In this document: one piece after another, positions 49,018 through 61,547 of the stretch
Position numbering within the stretch: the first letter of the stretch is position 1
How the letters are laid out: every line of letters begins with the position of its first letter
Assembly: GCA_028023455.1 (NCBI GenBank)
Contig: JAQFVV010012490.1
Span: 1,988,001-2,052,000 of the forward strand
Source of the DNA: Epiperipatus broadwayi
Taxonomy: Eukaryota > Onychophora > Udeonychophora > Euonychophora > Peripatidae
Direction of reading: 5' to 3'
DNA: 64,000 nucleotides
Program-made: the position numbers and the translations under genes
The notes under the pieces: generated by a model
What the model saw: only the letters and a program-made list of their open reading frames with translations
Told to the model about the DNA's origin: nothing
Database searches by the model: none

Positions 49018-49130
49018 AGTTTAGCACTGTAGTAGAGTAACAGACTCATAAGTTAAAGAGCCCTGATTTGATCCCAACATGTCATTTCCATTACCCAAAT
49101 GTTATATGACTTCATCAGTGACTAAACATT
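49018..49130 (+). mobile_element. tRNA-derived SINE remnant
   Basis: TTTAGCACTGTAGTAGAGTA contains a box A-like element, and GATTTGATCCCAAC about 35 bp on contains box B GATTTGATCCC. The spacing suits a tRNA head. A body follows (CATTACCCAAATG, GACTTCATCAGTGAC). No duplication or A-tail was identified. Confidence 0.5.
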
Positions 49131-52090
49131 TAAAATTATTTATTGACTATCTTTTCTTCGTATTTTGATTTTCACTGAATTCTGGTTAAAAAAATTAATG
49201 TGACTGGAGATAAACTCTCAACAAAATTCCTGCATTTAGTATTCAAGTTTCATTATAAAGTGGTGATCTTACAATAATATAATTAAAAAGATAAAAATGT
49301 AATAAATAATTGTAAATTAGTATTTTAATGCTTACATTTCTTAACCTATTTTCATTAAAATCATGTTCTACAAAAAGTCATATTCTGACAGTTTTTGTCT
49401 CTATTAACACTCTCATTTGATTTTAAATTATTTATTCACTTTTAAACACTTAATTTTAGTTATTTTTTTATAACAGTCATGATTTAATTTTTTTTTATTT
49501 TTAGCCAAAACTACCTTTTTTCTGAGATCTTTTATGCAACTTTAATTATACTTAGTATTTATTAATAAGTCATTACATTTAATAATCAAGGCACTAATTA
49601 TTTTATTCACATTTTTTTTAAGTTTATATTTCATTATCTTACTATTTAAAGAAATAGAAAATAAGTAAAACTTTATATTGTATGAAAATCCTTTAAATCT
49701 TTTTTTTTTTTTTTTTACGTTTTAATTTTGAGAAATATAATTATAGAAATATATTAAATATAGATTTTCCCTTTCATTTGTATTTGTAATTCAAATTTGC
49801 AAACATTTGTTCAGCAGTGTAACAAAAGTTTCTTTCTTCTTTAAAATCTTTGTTGTGCAGATAAACAAATATTTATAAATTTGAAATATACTAATTCATT
49901 TTCTATTTAACAAATACAAAAAATTAGGTCCAGATGTTTATTTTCAAATGCACCCAAAAATCTTTTTTTTTTCAAGAGATCATTGCTGACTGAATTACCT
50001 GATTAACAGGTTAAAACACGTATTATTATAGAGCCTAATTGCATAAGCTTCTCATGCCATCATTCATCTATCTGCCATTACACTTCCATCCTTCAATAAT
50101 ATGCACAGCAATTTTGATTTCAATCTTTTATTTTCTTTCTTTAATTTTATTCTTTGCCATCTTTTTTATTTAATTCAAATTAGCAGAAATTCATTTACAA
50201 GTGACTGCTAAATGATAAAGACTTTTGAGAGATCAACCAAATGAGTAGTTAGGAAAAAAATTAAGAAGATATAAAACTTCTTGAAAGTAAAACACAGATG
50301 AAAGTAAAACACAGATAGTGTGAAAGTATGATTTTAGTTTCAAGAACAAAGGAAACTTTTATCAAGAGTACTACTATAAATGATAAGTTAGTCTGAAAAT
50401 AGTTCCTAGACATGTGACAGTAAATCAAGATCATGTTCCAAGAATTAATTATAATGATATTGAAATAGAAAACTTATATAAAACAAATGAAAATATAATT
50501 AAAAAGAAATATAAAATAATTGTAAAATAATAGTAGATGAATGAAATTATAAATATCTTGTTGAAGAAATGATTAATTTGTAGAAAATTATGAAATAGAG
50601 AAAAGAAAATTATAGAATGTGAAGATAATAAGTTTTTATTTTTAAAAAATGATAATAATGAAATACATTCCATATGGAAAGTGCAAGTTATAAGAATACA
50701 TTTAAATTAAATTATATACTGATTTATAGCACACTTAATAATAAAATTAAGAGAGAATGTAGACATTCTGGATCTGATATAAATTAGTATCACAATTTTC
50801 TATTATTAATAATAGTGAGTAAATGGCTTCACTGTTCAGAAGTTCATAAGAAATTTGAGCATTAGTAATGATAAAGCTGAACATGATTCATTAACCCTAA
50901 GCTTCAAAATCTATTGGTCAGCATTTCACGAAATTAAACTTGTCATAATAGAAATTGTCATTTTTGACCATTGAGAAAATAAAACAATATATCTAGGAAA
51001 ATTTTTCAATTTGTTAGGAAAAACATTAAATAAAATATAAGACAATATAATACAATTAATCTACACCAAAAGCAGCAATTATTATATATATATAACTGCA
51101 GGACTACCAACGCTTTAAATAGGTTAAAAACTAAAGTTTTTAAATACTAAAAAGACAAAAATTTTAGATAGAATAAATTTTAAAAAAATGCATGTGCAGA
51201 GACTGAAAATATAAACTTAGATTAGTTTATTATGAAATAAAATATATAAAAAAGACTTTTTAAAAAAAGATATGAATTAATATATAGCAGAACAAAATAT
51301 TTTAGGTGAAAAAAAATACTAGGGTCACAGAAATAAAAAGATTATTGAAAAAAAGAATAATAAACTGTTAGACAGAAAAAATATACAGGATTAGCTTAAT
51401 AAAGATAATAAACCGATATTAAATGTTAACAACAATAAAAAAAAAGTCTGTAATGATTAAGAAAAAGTTAGTTAAAATAATAAATAAGAAAAAATTAACA
51501 AAATTTGGGAAATTGATAAGACTTCGAAGGAATTGTTAAAATCTATGAGAAAATAGATTTAAGGGAATTAGTTATAATAGAACGATCAAATTTAGACTAA
51601 TGTCCACTAAAATTATATTTACACAATTATGATTTCAATAGAATTATCTTTACACAATTATGATTCCATTAAAAAAAAAAAATTACAATTTCCCATTCTA
51701 AGCGTTGACTTAAAAAAATAAAGCTGCAAAAAATATGTAAAAAAAAAAAAAAAGATAAATATTAAATTTATTGATCTTGAAAAGAATGACAACAAGTAGG
51801 TGAACTGGATTGTTCTGTGAATATTAGGTTGGAAAGCACAGATGTTTTTAGTCTATTTTGTTTAAAATTTACTTAGATATTGTTAAATGAGTATTATCAT
51901 AATAAGGATAGGGTTAACACTGGGGGGAGGGGGGTGAACTCAAACTATTAAGGAAATTTAACTAAATAATATACATTGAATTCATAGTAGTTTAACCTTT
52001 TAAAAATGTAACAAAATTAAAACCATAACAATAAGTGGAAATATTAAAATATTAAAAGATGTAAATGGACAAAAGTTAAAAAACGAATTG
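49131..52090. other. AT-rich spacer, no gene seen
   Basis: No coding region recognised; the longest frame (50449-50673, -) is low-complexity Phe/Ile/Ser. The block CAGAAGTTCATAAGAAATTTGA (about 50839) recurs near 60740 as CAGAAGTTCATAGGAAATTT, a fragment of an unknown dispersed repeat. Confidence 0.45.
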
Positions 52091-52097
52091 GCAATGA

Positions 52098-52187
52098 ATT
52101 CTAAGGTAGTACATCATTTGCTTATACTGAATGTTTCCCATATATAGGAAACATTCAGTATAAGCAAATAACATACTGCCTTAGAAT
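52098..52187. repeat. 90 bp hairpin
   Basis: Arms AATTCTAAGGTAGTACATCA...CTGAATGTTTCCC and GGAAACATTCAG...ATACTGCCTTAGAATT pair almost perfectly around a loop of about 5 bp. It is about 70 bp upstream of the 52 kb hammerhead-repeat copy. It could be a tiny MITE or an miRNA-like precursor; nothing in sequence decides. Confidence 0.85.
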
Positions 52188-52254
52188 TACATATTGTTTG
52201 GAAAATACATTACATCTTAATATAAATTCAACGCATCCCTCTCCTATTAATATA

Positions 52255-52740
52255 TATGCATATCTGATAATATGGCAGGCTAAATTGATGCAATGTCTAC
52301 ATGGCTAAGACTATAATATCAAATAACACAAGGGCCTTGAGTATTCCACCGTCGGTTTTTCAATGAAATAGATGGTTGAATAGTTTAATATCTACATGGA
52401 TATGACTATAATATCAAATAGCACAAAGGCTTTGAGTATTCTACCATCAGTTTTCCAATGAAATGGATGGTTGAATAATTGGAAGGGTGAGAAGATGGAA
52501 GCTTGTCCATTAAAGTTTGAGAAATTGCTATCTTAATATAAACTGAGCACTGATTGCATATATGTGTGGCAGATTATGATCTGGCCCAACTGATTACTGC
52601 TGGTTTTGCATGAAATATATATATATATTGGGAATCATGTATCTTTTTCACATGTGTGTGATCATGTGTATCAGTTGCTTGAGATAGAGTCGAGGATGAA
52701 TAGACTGAAAAGTTCTGAGTGCAAAAATTCCTCTATTTAC
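52255..52740 (+). repeat. Hammerhead-repeat family copy with private 95 bp duplication
   Basis: Follows the family order: GTCCATTAAAGTTTGA, CTATCTTAATATAAACTGAG, ribozyme, TTTTTCACATGTGTGTG, ATGTGTATCAGTTG. Its 5' part (52294-52477) is a tandem duplication of about 95 bp (both units contain TCTACATGG, ACTATAATATCAAATA, TTGAGTATTC and GATGGTTGAATA) not seen in other copies. Confidence 0.8.
52585..52632 (+). ncRNA. Type I hammerhead motif with compensatory change in helix I
   Basis: Helix I is CCCAA/TTGGG, whereas other copies have ACCAA/TTGGT: an A-T pair replaced by a C-G pair. The core is CTGATTA (G8 to T, disabling), helix II is weakened, GAAA is intact (52612-52615) and helix III is an expanded AT hairpin. 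Confidence 0.65.
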
Positions 52741-53516
52741 TTATATAAAACTCTTAATTTATAATTTGGGCCTTTAAAATGATAATTAAAAAAAGAAGAG
52801 TATTTTTTTAGTTTATTTGAAATATTGATTTTTATGAAGCAGAGAATTAGATAGTTAAAAAGAAGCTTATAGGCTCTTAGATGATAATCTAAATAAGAAT
52901 GACAAAGAAAGACTGAAAGGACAAATTAAAAATATAAAGGAAAGAAAAAGGCAAATGAAAATAACATTACTTACTGATGAAATTAAGGAAAAGACTGAAA
53001 ACTAAGTTGAGAGATAAAATAGCTATTTAAAAAGTTATTTAAGTTTAAATGTACATTTTATTGGGGGAGGGGGGCTTTGATAACTTTAAAATGATGTTAA
53101 TATAAGAAAATTAAAAAAAACAAAAACAATATTAACAGATGGGGGTAGAATTTGCATATATATATATGTTACAATGAAAAACTAACTTTTTTGAAATGTT
53201 ATGTGGATTTTTGAAGGAGTCTTTCAGAAACTATTTAAGTTAAAACAGAAGATATATTGGAAATTGAAATTTTAATTAGTATTTCATTTTAGGGCGAATC
53301 ACATTTAAAAACCATTTGGAAAAAAAAAAGAATTTCAAAAAAAAAAAAAATGTAATTTGTTGAAAGACGTTAAAACTATATATATATGTTATGCTGCAAA
53401 TTTTTTAATTTTATTTACAAAACTTATATAATAATCATCAGCAGTCACTCACAAATCAATATGATCCTTGCAACTACATGCATATATGATAAAGCTGACT
53501 TTTTCCAAAGCTAAAC
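52741..53516. other. AT-rich spacer, no gene seen
   Basis: No feature recognised apart from A/T runs and (TA)n near 53156. Confidence 0.45.
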
Positions 53517-53722
53517 TGGATTGTAAATGTAAATCATATGAAAGCAGTCAACATTTATCAACTCCAATAATTTCCAATTTGCTGTCAAAGCACCCTTCTA
53601 TTTATAAGAGACATCACCTTTCTCTTATAAATAAAAGGTTGCATTGACAAAAGATTGAAGATTCTTGATGTTGATAAGTACTGGCCACTTTCATATAATT
53701 TATAAATATACTAACTGTACCC
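53517..53722. mobile_element. ~205 bp foldback MITE
   Basis: The centre pairs CTATTTATAAGAG with CTCTTATAAATA. Outward the arms pair GTCAAAGCACC with GGTTGCATTGAC, CAACATTTATCAACTCCA with TTGATGTTGATAAGTACTGG, and ATCATATGAAAGCAG with a CCACTTTCATATAAT block. The arms are diverged by about 20%. A fragment of the 33 kb repeat family follows at 53806-53847. Confidence 0.65.
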
Positions 53723-53847
53723 ATGGTTTTGCTTGCGTTATACAATATGTAGTTACTCCCATAAATTCTATATTTATGTATTACTTAAATAAAATAATAA
53801 TGCATAAGTTATCAACAGCAGTATTGCAAAAATATAACTTTTTATAA

Positions 53848-55738
53848 TCAGTTATACTACTGAATATAATTAATTTTCGGATTTTAATTTAAGTACATTT
53901 CTCTCATATACTAATTAGTATTATTAATTATTAAGCAATACTTATGCATTAGACCTGCCATGATGTCACAAACAAATACATTTTAACAGTATCTGCTAAT
54001 GTTTGTATTTTTATTATATGGTGTTTGCTTTACAAGGTCTTTTTTTTTTTAGCATAAATAAATTGTTTTTTTTTTTTTTCAAATAAGCAAACAAAAAATT
54101 TTAAATATTAATATTTAATGTTAAATCTTTTTTCTTTTGAGATTAACTCAGTTGCAATTATGTATGTGATATTTCATGGCAAGTCTAATGCCTATGTACC
54201 TATTAAGCATACGCTGTGATATATATATAATAATAATATCGAAAAATGTCTTGAACACATTTAAAAGTATAACAAAGTTGATTAATTATACATAATAATC
54301 ATTTGTAAGTAATAAATAGTTTCATGGAATTTGTTCAATGCTTTCTATTTAAAAGTTATAATATATTGAACTTAAAAAATAGACAAAGATAAAATACACA
54401 CCAATCTGTAATAACAGCACTATCAATAACACTGCACTTTGTATGAGTCAAAACCATAAACTTAAAGCTACAACTGATAAATGCTATTAACTATAGTTAT
54501 ACTCAGCGGATTCAAATAATAACTTATGTCACAATACCAAGATATATAGGAGGAGCATTATAATAAGATCAGTTTTTACAACACAGAAAAGTGCAACCTT
54601 TAGCATTTCTATTTGCTGCAAGAATTGTTTTCAATCTACTTTCTTTGAATCAAGTCGATCTTTTATGAATTCAAAATAATTATTTCAAGAAATATTTTTT
54701 TTTTTTTAATTAGAGAGGGATCCAGTCAGTACAGCTGTAATGAAATCGTAGTACTCAGCAAATGAAACTAGATTACAATATTAAAAAATTGCTTTTGAAT
54801 TCTCTTTATATTATTTAATTTTTACTTTTTGTAATCATTTGTTTACCATTATGTTTCTTTCTGTGAGTGTTTTTTTTTAAATAAAATTAAATCGATATAT
54901 TTTGAATTCGACAACAAGGATAACAGTTTGAATATTTTACATTCTCAAATGTGATAGCCTATATATGATTTAAAGTAATTTAGCTAAATTTTATTCTAAT
55001 ATGTTTTTAAAATTGTCCTAAAAATAAAAAATCTTAATCTCTATAGAATGCAGATATTTTTTTTTTTTAAAAACATAAAAATAAAAACATATTTCACATT
55101 TATAATAATAAAAGTAAAATAGATATGTCTATAAATCAATAATATTATCTAATGTGAGATATAACAAATTAGCATTCAATAATGTCAAAATCCATAACCA
55201 TTGCTTTAATGAACTAATGTGAAAAATTTAAATTGTTAAAAATTGTAATACTACTTCTTTAAAAACTTGTTTTTATTACATGAATTATTTATTATAATAA
55301 ATTGCATAAATACATCTAATATCCAAAATTTCGACTATATCATATAGTCTTGATCCACTATTAAGATGGAATAGTTTTTTATGGTAAATATAATGTATAT
55401 TTTTCTTTTTGACAGTATAAAGATTGTATATTTTTTACTTTTTTTTGCATTGAATTAATGTGGACTTTTGTTTATATTTATTTATATGTTTAGTTGATTT
55501 TTGATAGATTATATGATAGTCCAAACATTAGATATTGGATATATTTATATAATTTATTATAACAGTATGTGTAATAAAAACAAGTTTTTAAAAAATAAGT
55601 GATATTACAAAATTTTATCAATTTGGATTAAAATGGATTATTTTTAAAAGTGTTTTTATTTTTTAATAAGAATTAAAATTTAAATATAAATAACATGATT
55701 ATATAAAATTTGTTTTTTGCACTTTAATCTCTGTTAAT
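53848..55738. other. AT-rich spacer, no gene seen
   Basis: No coding region or RNA gene recognised. Confidence 0.45.
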
Positions 55739-55741
55739 CAC

Positions 55742-55797
55742 AAAATAATAATAATAATAATCATCATCATCATCAACAACATCATCATCATCATATG
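55742..55797. repeat. (AAT)n-(ATC)n compound microsatellite
   Basis: AATAATAATAATAATAATC then CATCATCATCATCAACAACA and further CAT units, directly upstream of the truncated 5' end of the jockey/CR1-like LINE. Confidence 0.9.
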
Positions 55798-55858
55798 AGC
55801 ATATAGTCTGTTAAAAGTACTTTCAAAGATTACGGTTTATATAAAGCTTTGGAGAATA

Positions 55859-56244
55859 TATATTATTTATAATACTTCACTCATATACACTTTAATAGAA
55901 TTAATTTTCTTAAAAACTTCTTTATTTTCTTACAGTTTCGACTGTCCAACAGTCTTCTTCAGAGCTACAAGATTTGAATAATACAAATACATAATTATCA
56001 GTTCACATATATACGTAAAAATCTTATATAAATCAAATATATATATATCTCCATCATTATAATTATGTATTTGTATTATTCAAATCTTGTAGCTCTGAAG
56101 AAAACTGCTGGACAGTCGAAACTGTAAGAAAATAAAGAAGTTTTTAAGAAAATTAATTGCATTAAAGTGTATATGAGTGAAGTATTATAAATAATATATA
56201 TGATTATATGAAGATATGCAAAAAAAGTGAAGGAGAAAAATAAG
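55859..56244. mobile_element. Foldback inserted in the LINE with 14 bp duplication
   Basis: Inverted arms of about 143 bp (55859-55998 and about 56060-56202; blocks CACTCATATACACTTTAAT, AAAAACTTCTTTATTTTCTT, GTTTCGACTGTCC, AGAGCTACAAGATTTGAATA) around a ~60 bp spacer, followed by a 42 bp A/G-rich tail. AGCTTTGGAGAATA stands on both sides (55845-55858 and 56245-56258). Removing the insert restores the LINE frame (DYGLYKALENTDWSVIF). A 14 bp duplication plus an A-rich tail fits retroposition better than a cut-and-paste MITE. Confidence 0.85.
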
Positions 56245-56248
56245 AGCT

Positions 56249-57590
56249 TTGGAGAATACTGACTGGAGTGTAATTTTTATGGAAAATGATCCAAATGAAG
56301 CTATAAATACATTTATTGATATAATTCAAAATTGTTTGGATCATTGTATTCCTGTTACATGTTCACAATATAATAGTTACAAATATCCTAAATGCTTCTC
56401 TAAAGAATTATGTAAGGGACTAAATAGGAAACATAAATATCATAGATTATATAAATTAGCCAATGATAAAGAATTATATAAGAAATTTAGTGCATTGCAT
56501 ATTTATACAAAAATTATTATGAAAAGAGATTATGATAATCACTTAAATAACATAGAAAAATGTTTTAAACAATCCACAAATGTTTTGAAATTATATTAAA
56601 AATTTAAATATTGTTGGGAATAAAAGTTATAAAAATAATTTAATACAGCCTTCTATGAAAGAATTAGTTAGTTATTTCACAAATATGTATTGAAATATTA
56701 CTGATGGTGATATGACTAATATTGAATCAAATGATAAAACTAATGGGAATATTGATGTAGATAAAATTAATATTACTGATGTGCTTAATGCAATATACAA
56801 ACTTAAATCTAAATCATCTATGGGATATAATAATATTCCTAATTTTATTATTAAGGATTGTGCAGATTGTTTGATAATTTCATTTATATAATTAATTTGT
56901 TTATTGAAAAATGTTTTGTCTCTGATATATTTAAAATTTCGAAGATGGTACCTAATTATAAAAAGGGAGATGATTCTGATCCAGGTAATTATAGATCTAT
57001 GTCAGTACTGTCTTCATTTGCTAGGATTTATGAAAGATGTATTTATAATATTATTATTACAGATATGATTAAAGTCTTGCCTAATTATCAACATGGTTTT
57101 GTACCTGGAAAGTCTGTTGATACTAACTTAATAGTAATATCTGATTATATTGCTCATGCACTTTCTGAACAGATGCAATTTGCTGCTATTTACTTTGATA
57201 TGTCACAGGCATTTGATAATGTGGCATACAATCATCTAATATATAAACTTAAACTGGTGAGAATTAGTTCTAATTTAATTGCATGGTTTATTAATTATTT
57301 GTAAAATAAATGCACTTAAATTTGTATAGATAAAATTAACTTTAAGTTATTCAAAAATAAGATTTGGGTTCCTCAGGTGAAATATTAGTAACTTTATTTT
57401 TTAATATTTTCAAGAGTGATCTTGATCAATACATTAAAAAAAGTATAATACTTACCTGTGCAAATGACGGTAACTTATTTAGTACATATGATGATCATAT
57501 GATCTTCAAAAAAATAGTTTATTTCAGAGAATGGTATAAATTTAATAATATAAAAATAAATATAAGTAAAACATGAATTTTCTCTTACAC
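56249..57590 (+). pseudogene. Jockey/CR1-like LINE reverse transcriptase (frameshifted)
   Basis: The 116-codon piece 56249-56599 (LENTDWSVIFMENDPNEAIN...) is the connector before the polymerase. A degenerate stretch follows with KSKSSMGYNNIPNFIIKDCA (about 56805-56865). The 148-codon piece 56858-57304 has FKISKMVPNYKKGDDSDPGNYR (fingers), GFVPGKSVDTNL, the FDMSQAFDNV motif A (with catalytic Asp) and LIAWFINYL. The piece 57364-57576 has GSSGEILVTLFFNIFKSDLD (a degraded PQGS...F-N-I-F-x-x-D-L motif B) and a catalytic box reduced to CANDGNLFS. The missing YADD Asp and the frame breaks make it inactive. Confidence 0.85.
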
Positions 57591-58446
57591 CAATAAAACA
57601 GATCTGTTTATCATTATAAGATGGAAGAAAATGTTATTATATACAAAGAAGTAGTTATTGATCTAGGAATTATATTTTGTAATCATTTTATTTTTAAAGA
57701 GCATATAAAATATATTATAAATAAAACATATAGACAGATGAGATGTATTTTGAGATTTGGCAGATTTATCTCCTTATAAGTACATGTTATTCTATTCTCT
57801 TATTGTATCTTTATTGGAGTATGATTCTTTTATATGGAATTTGGATTTGATATTGAATCTAAAATTTCTAATGTAGAGAAAAGATTTATTAAGTTAATAA
57901 AGAAAAAAAATTAAATCTTAAAACAATAATAACTGAAAGAAGGCTAAATAAAGATATGATATTCTTAAAAAAAGTTAATTGGTGGAAAAATTGATGTTAA
58001 TAAATATATATCCAAAATAGAATTAAGAATGTCTTCTTATTTGTTAAGGAAAGTGTACACTTTTGATATTAATAAAAGGAAAAATTATTTTTTAAATAAA
58101 TCTGTCATTAACAGATTGCAAAAGTTATATAATCAAAAATTCAATAATACTAATATTTTTTGTGATTACTTTATAACTAATATTAAAAAGAAATTGAATT
58201 TACTGTAGATAACATGAATTTATACATGTACATAACATGTATTTATATATATTTTCCTTATTTTGATTATGAATTGTAACTTTCTTTATTGTTGTATATT
58301 TTTGTTAAAATGTTAATATATTATATAATGTTTTGTTTATTGTATATTTATTTTGTAATTATTAATAATGTATAATATTTACTTGTGTATTTCTGTTAAA
58401 GTGAAAGTGTTGAAGTGCATGTAATAAATAAGAATTGAATTGAATT

Positions 58447-58487
58447 ATGATTATTATTATCATCATCATCATCATTATTATTATTTC
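58447..58487. repeat. (ATT)n/(ATC)n microsatellite at LINE 3' end
   Basis: Alternating blocks of ATT and ATC triplets immediately after the GAATT tail of the LINE. It starts the 63-codon chance frame 58447-58638. Confidence 0.9.
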
Positions 58488-58489
58488 AG

Positions 58490-61219
58490 CCTTGACAGTA
58501 TCTTTTATATCAAACAATTATAACAAGATAGCTATAATCAGAAAAGAATTACACCTACCTATGAGAAACCATGTACCAGAATGGAATAGAACCAAATATA
58601 GAAAAAAAGATGGAGAGAAAATTGAAGTAGATGGATGATGATCATACCAAGCCAACAAACAAATGTAAGTATTACTTATTATTCTATTATATTAATTGGT
58701 ATGTTATTTAAGAAATTTTGTATATTTATCTGAGAGTAGATATAATTGTTCAATAATATAATGTAGAGAGAATTCATGTTATAAATTATTCATGTAAGGG
58801 AGTTAATGGAGTTAATAATACTCAAAGTAAAAATAAATAATCTACTCTTTAAATTCAGCATAGTTATAAGGGTTCCAATGAATCAAATAACCATATAAAC
58901 CCCAGGAACATTATTATTATATATTTCAAACTAATTATCTTATTTCAATCTGGTGAACATATATTCAGTATCAATATGCTATCGTGTCCTCACCATACAT
59001 ACATGGCTTTCATTTAGAATATTCGGTTCATTTTAAATATTCACGTCCTTTTCTATCATTCTTATCGCAATTTTGACCATTACAACATATATGTAACTAA
59101 TTTAGTTGAAATAGTTATTATTATAAATAAAATAATATATCTTTTACTTTCTTAAATGCAGCAGCTGCTCAGTGAAGTTTATATGCTGCACATCAATATT
59201 CAAGTCCACTTATTTTATCTAAAAAGTTACAAATATTTAAAATGCACCACATTCTCAAACATAATTATGAAAGTCAGGATAATTACAAAACATTCTTTAT
59301 AGAATATATTCAAATCATTAAGAACATTCTGTAAATCATCTTATGAATTAATAAAAATGCCATAACAAAAAAAAAGATGAAGTTCTAATGTTTGCTTTAA
59401 ATTAGTTCAAATTAAAAACTCCAACATTAAACATACACCCCTTCTTGATGATTGCTTTATGAAAGCCATTACCTATTATACATATATATGAAAAGTAGCA
59501 TCAGACCTTGTTTAACACCAGTTTTCATTTTAAATATCTGCCAGCAATAATGTTTTTTTCTCATGCTATCAAAAAGCTATTATACCATATGCTTTTATAA
59601 AATAAACAAAAACATATATAAGCACATTTCTGATAATGACACTTTTTTTTTGCTTTTTCCTGGCAATAAAATGCATATGTATACTGTTTTATTTTATGGC
59701 AATTCTCTATCTGCGATTGGAAGTAACCTATTCATCAAAATTTTTGGAAATGCTTTTGCAGTAATAAATAAATAACATCAATATTGCATCATAATTATTG
59801 TAGACTATTTTATTTCCTTTATTTTATAAATAGTAATATTAGATATATCTTTAACAGTTTCATGCAATTATCCAAGAAAATTTTTGACATTATCAGACTA
59901 AAAACCTCTACCCAAATTTAAATTTGTTATCAGAATAGATGTATTATTAAATGTCACAATGTATCAGCCTCCAAATATTTCTCAAAATACCCCTCCACTT
60001 TTTTCAAAATATCATCATCATCATAAAAAGAATACTGTCCGTAGATTTAATAGAATTGTGACATTTTTCAGGTCCATATCTTTCAATGCTATAATGTACC
60101 CATAATCAGAAAATAATTATAACCCTTTGCAACTTCAATTTTAATTTCTGAAGTCTTTTTAAGAGTCATCAAATAGTGAATTACTGCTTTTGAATTCTGA
60201 CATATTTCAATCCAGCAAAGAATGTCATATTTTTCTCTTTTAATCAAATCCCTAATAAAAACTCATCAGAATTGATATATTTTTAAACATTTTAAGAAAA
60301 ATCTAAATAACATGAATGAGTAATTTCTAAAAATGAGAATTAGCACAAAACATTGTTATTTCGTTTTTAAAAAATGGATAATTTAATTTATTACTAATAT
60401 TTTGGCATAGGATCTATTTTAATATCTTTGGAATTTTAACTTAATTTATGTCATGTGTATAAGTTTTTACAATAATATTGACATTTTTACATTCTTTTTC
60501 CTAATTAAAGATGATCTATAATATATTACTGTCTTGAGCATAGATGGATTCTAGTTCCTTTATATCAATTTTTCTAACTAAATAAAATAATCATATTAGA
60601 AAATTCATATGATGTGCAGTTCAAAGTTTACAAAACTATCATCATTAATTCCATTAATTTTGAGATTATGGTTTATAGTTTCTATCAAAATGTGTTTTTT
60701 TTTTAGTAGTATTAAAATAATTGAATGGTTTTATGGCTCAGAAGTTCATAGGAAATTTGAGTACTGGAAATGACAGAATGATCTATATCTATGGATTATA
60801 AAATTCTACATTCACTCACTCTATATGCATTAAATCATGCAGGACTTTATTGGTAAAAAATAACATATTCCAACAAAATAAAAACAAAAGTTCAAAAAAA
60901 GAAGAGGGGTGTCAAAATCCACCACTGGAGCATAACCCCTAATAAAATCTTCATATCCAAAATTAGTGTCACTAATTTTTAATGTTTTTCATTGATGCAA
61001 ATAAAAATTTCAAGAATAGAAGATAGCAAGTAAGATTCCATAGCAATTTCAATATCATGCAATCTCCCAGTAATCAATGAACAACAATCTTTTCCAAAAA
61101 TTAAATGATCAATTTTTCAGGTATAGTGAAGTAGCAGATTTTGCAAAAAAAAAAAAATAATAATTTAGACCACTTTCTCAAAATTGTATATACATATATA
61201 TTTTAAGAGAGAAATATCT
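58490..61219. other. AT-rich spacer, no gene seen
   Basis: No coding region or RNA gene recognised. A fragment shared with 50.8 kb lies near 60735 (CAGAAGTTCATAGGAAATTT). Confidence 0.45.
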
Positions 61220-61436
61220 AAGTAGTCACTCAAACATAAAATAATTTGCCAAATAAAAATCTTGTTACATTAAATGTCCTTCCACAGCAAAGCAAGTTTC
61301 ATTACTAACAGTGCTTTACACATAAGTGCTCTTAAGCGTCTATGTCAATAAAAAAAATTCACATTTTATATATTTACTTTAAAAAAAATTGAAATACCTT
61401 TATTATCATCACTAACTCTTACATTACAATCATTAC

Positions 61437-61510
61437 TATTTCTATCACATTAAGAACTATCCTATTATGTATGGTGGCATCTATATTTAGTGGCAAAGAC
61501 CCTTTCTTAG
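61437..61510 (+). repeat. Dispersed repeat flanking the 61.5 kb foldback, left copy
   Basis: GAACTATCCTATTATGTATG and TGGCATCTA...AAAGACC recur in the same orientation at 62062-62115 (GACTATCCTGTTAAGTATGA...ATGACATCTAC...AAAGACC). Sequence before it (61228-61310) is loosely alike to 62170-62230. The foldback lies between the copies. Confidence 0.55.
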
Positions 61511-61547
61511 CATCACTATCTCTTGTCTCATCATCATTATTACTATG

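Larger units (their letters stand above)
55797..58455 (+). mobile_element. Jockey/CR1-like LINE, 5' truncated and broken
   Basis: The plus-strand element starts inside the endonuclease/RT connector and ends with a GAATTGAATTGAATT tail before an (ATT/ATC)n tract (58447-58487). The reading frame is split at 55859-56244 by a foldback insert, by a frameshift near 56690-56860, and again after 57304. 5' truncation is the usual outcome of target-primed reverse transcription. Confidence 0.85.

Noticed and set aside
49070-49125. Minus-strand CTGATGAAGTC...GGAAATGACAT as a hammerhead
   Set aside because: Helix II does not form and the cleavage position would be G, which is not permitted.
55925-56130. 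CTGAAGA...GAAAC motif in both arms of the 55.9 kb foldback as another hammerhead
   Set aside because: Helix II (GACTG/CAGTC) is good, but an extra A sits between core and helix, helix III would need a 1 nt loop, and helix I has only two pairs. It is a lookalike unless a covariance model says otherwise.
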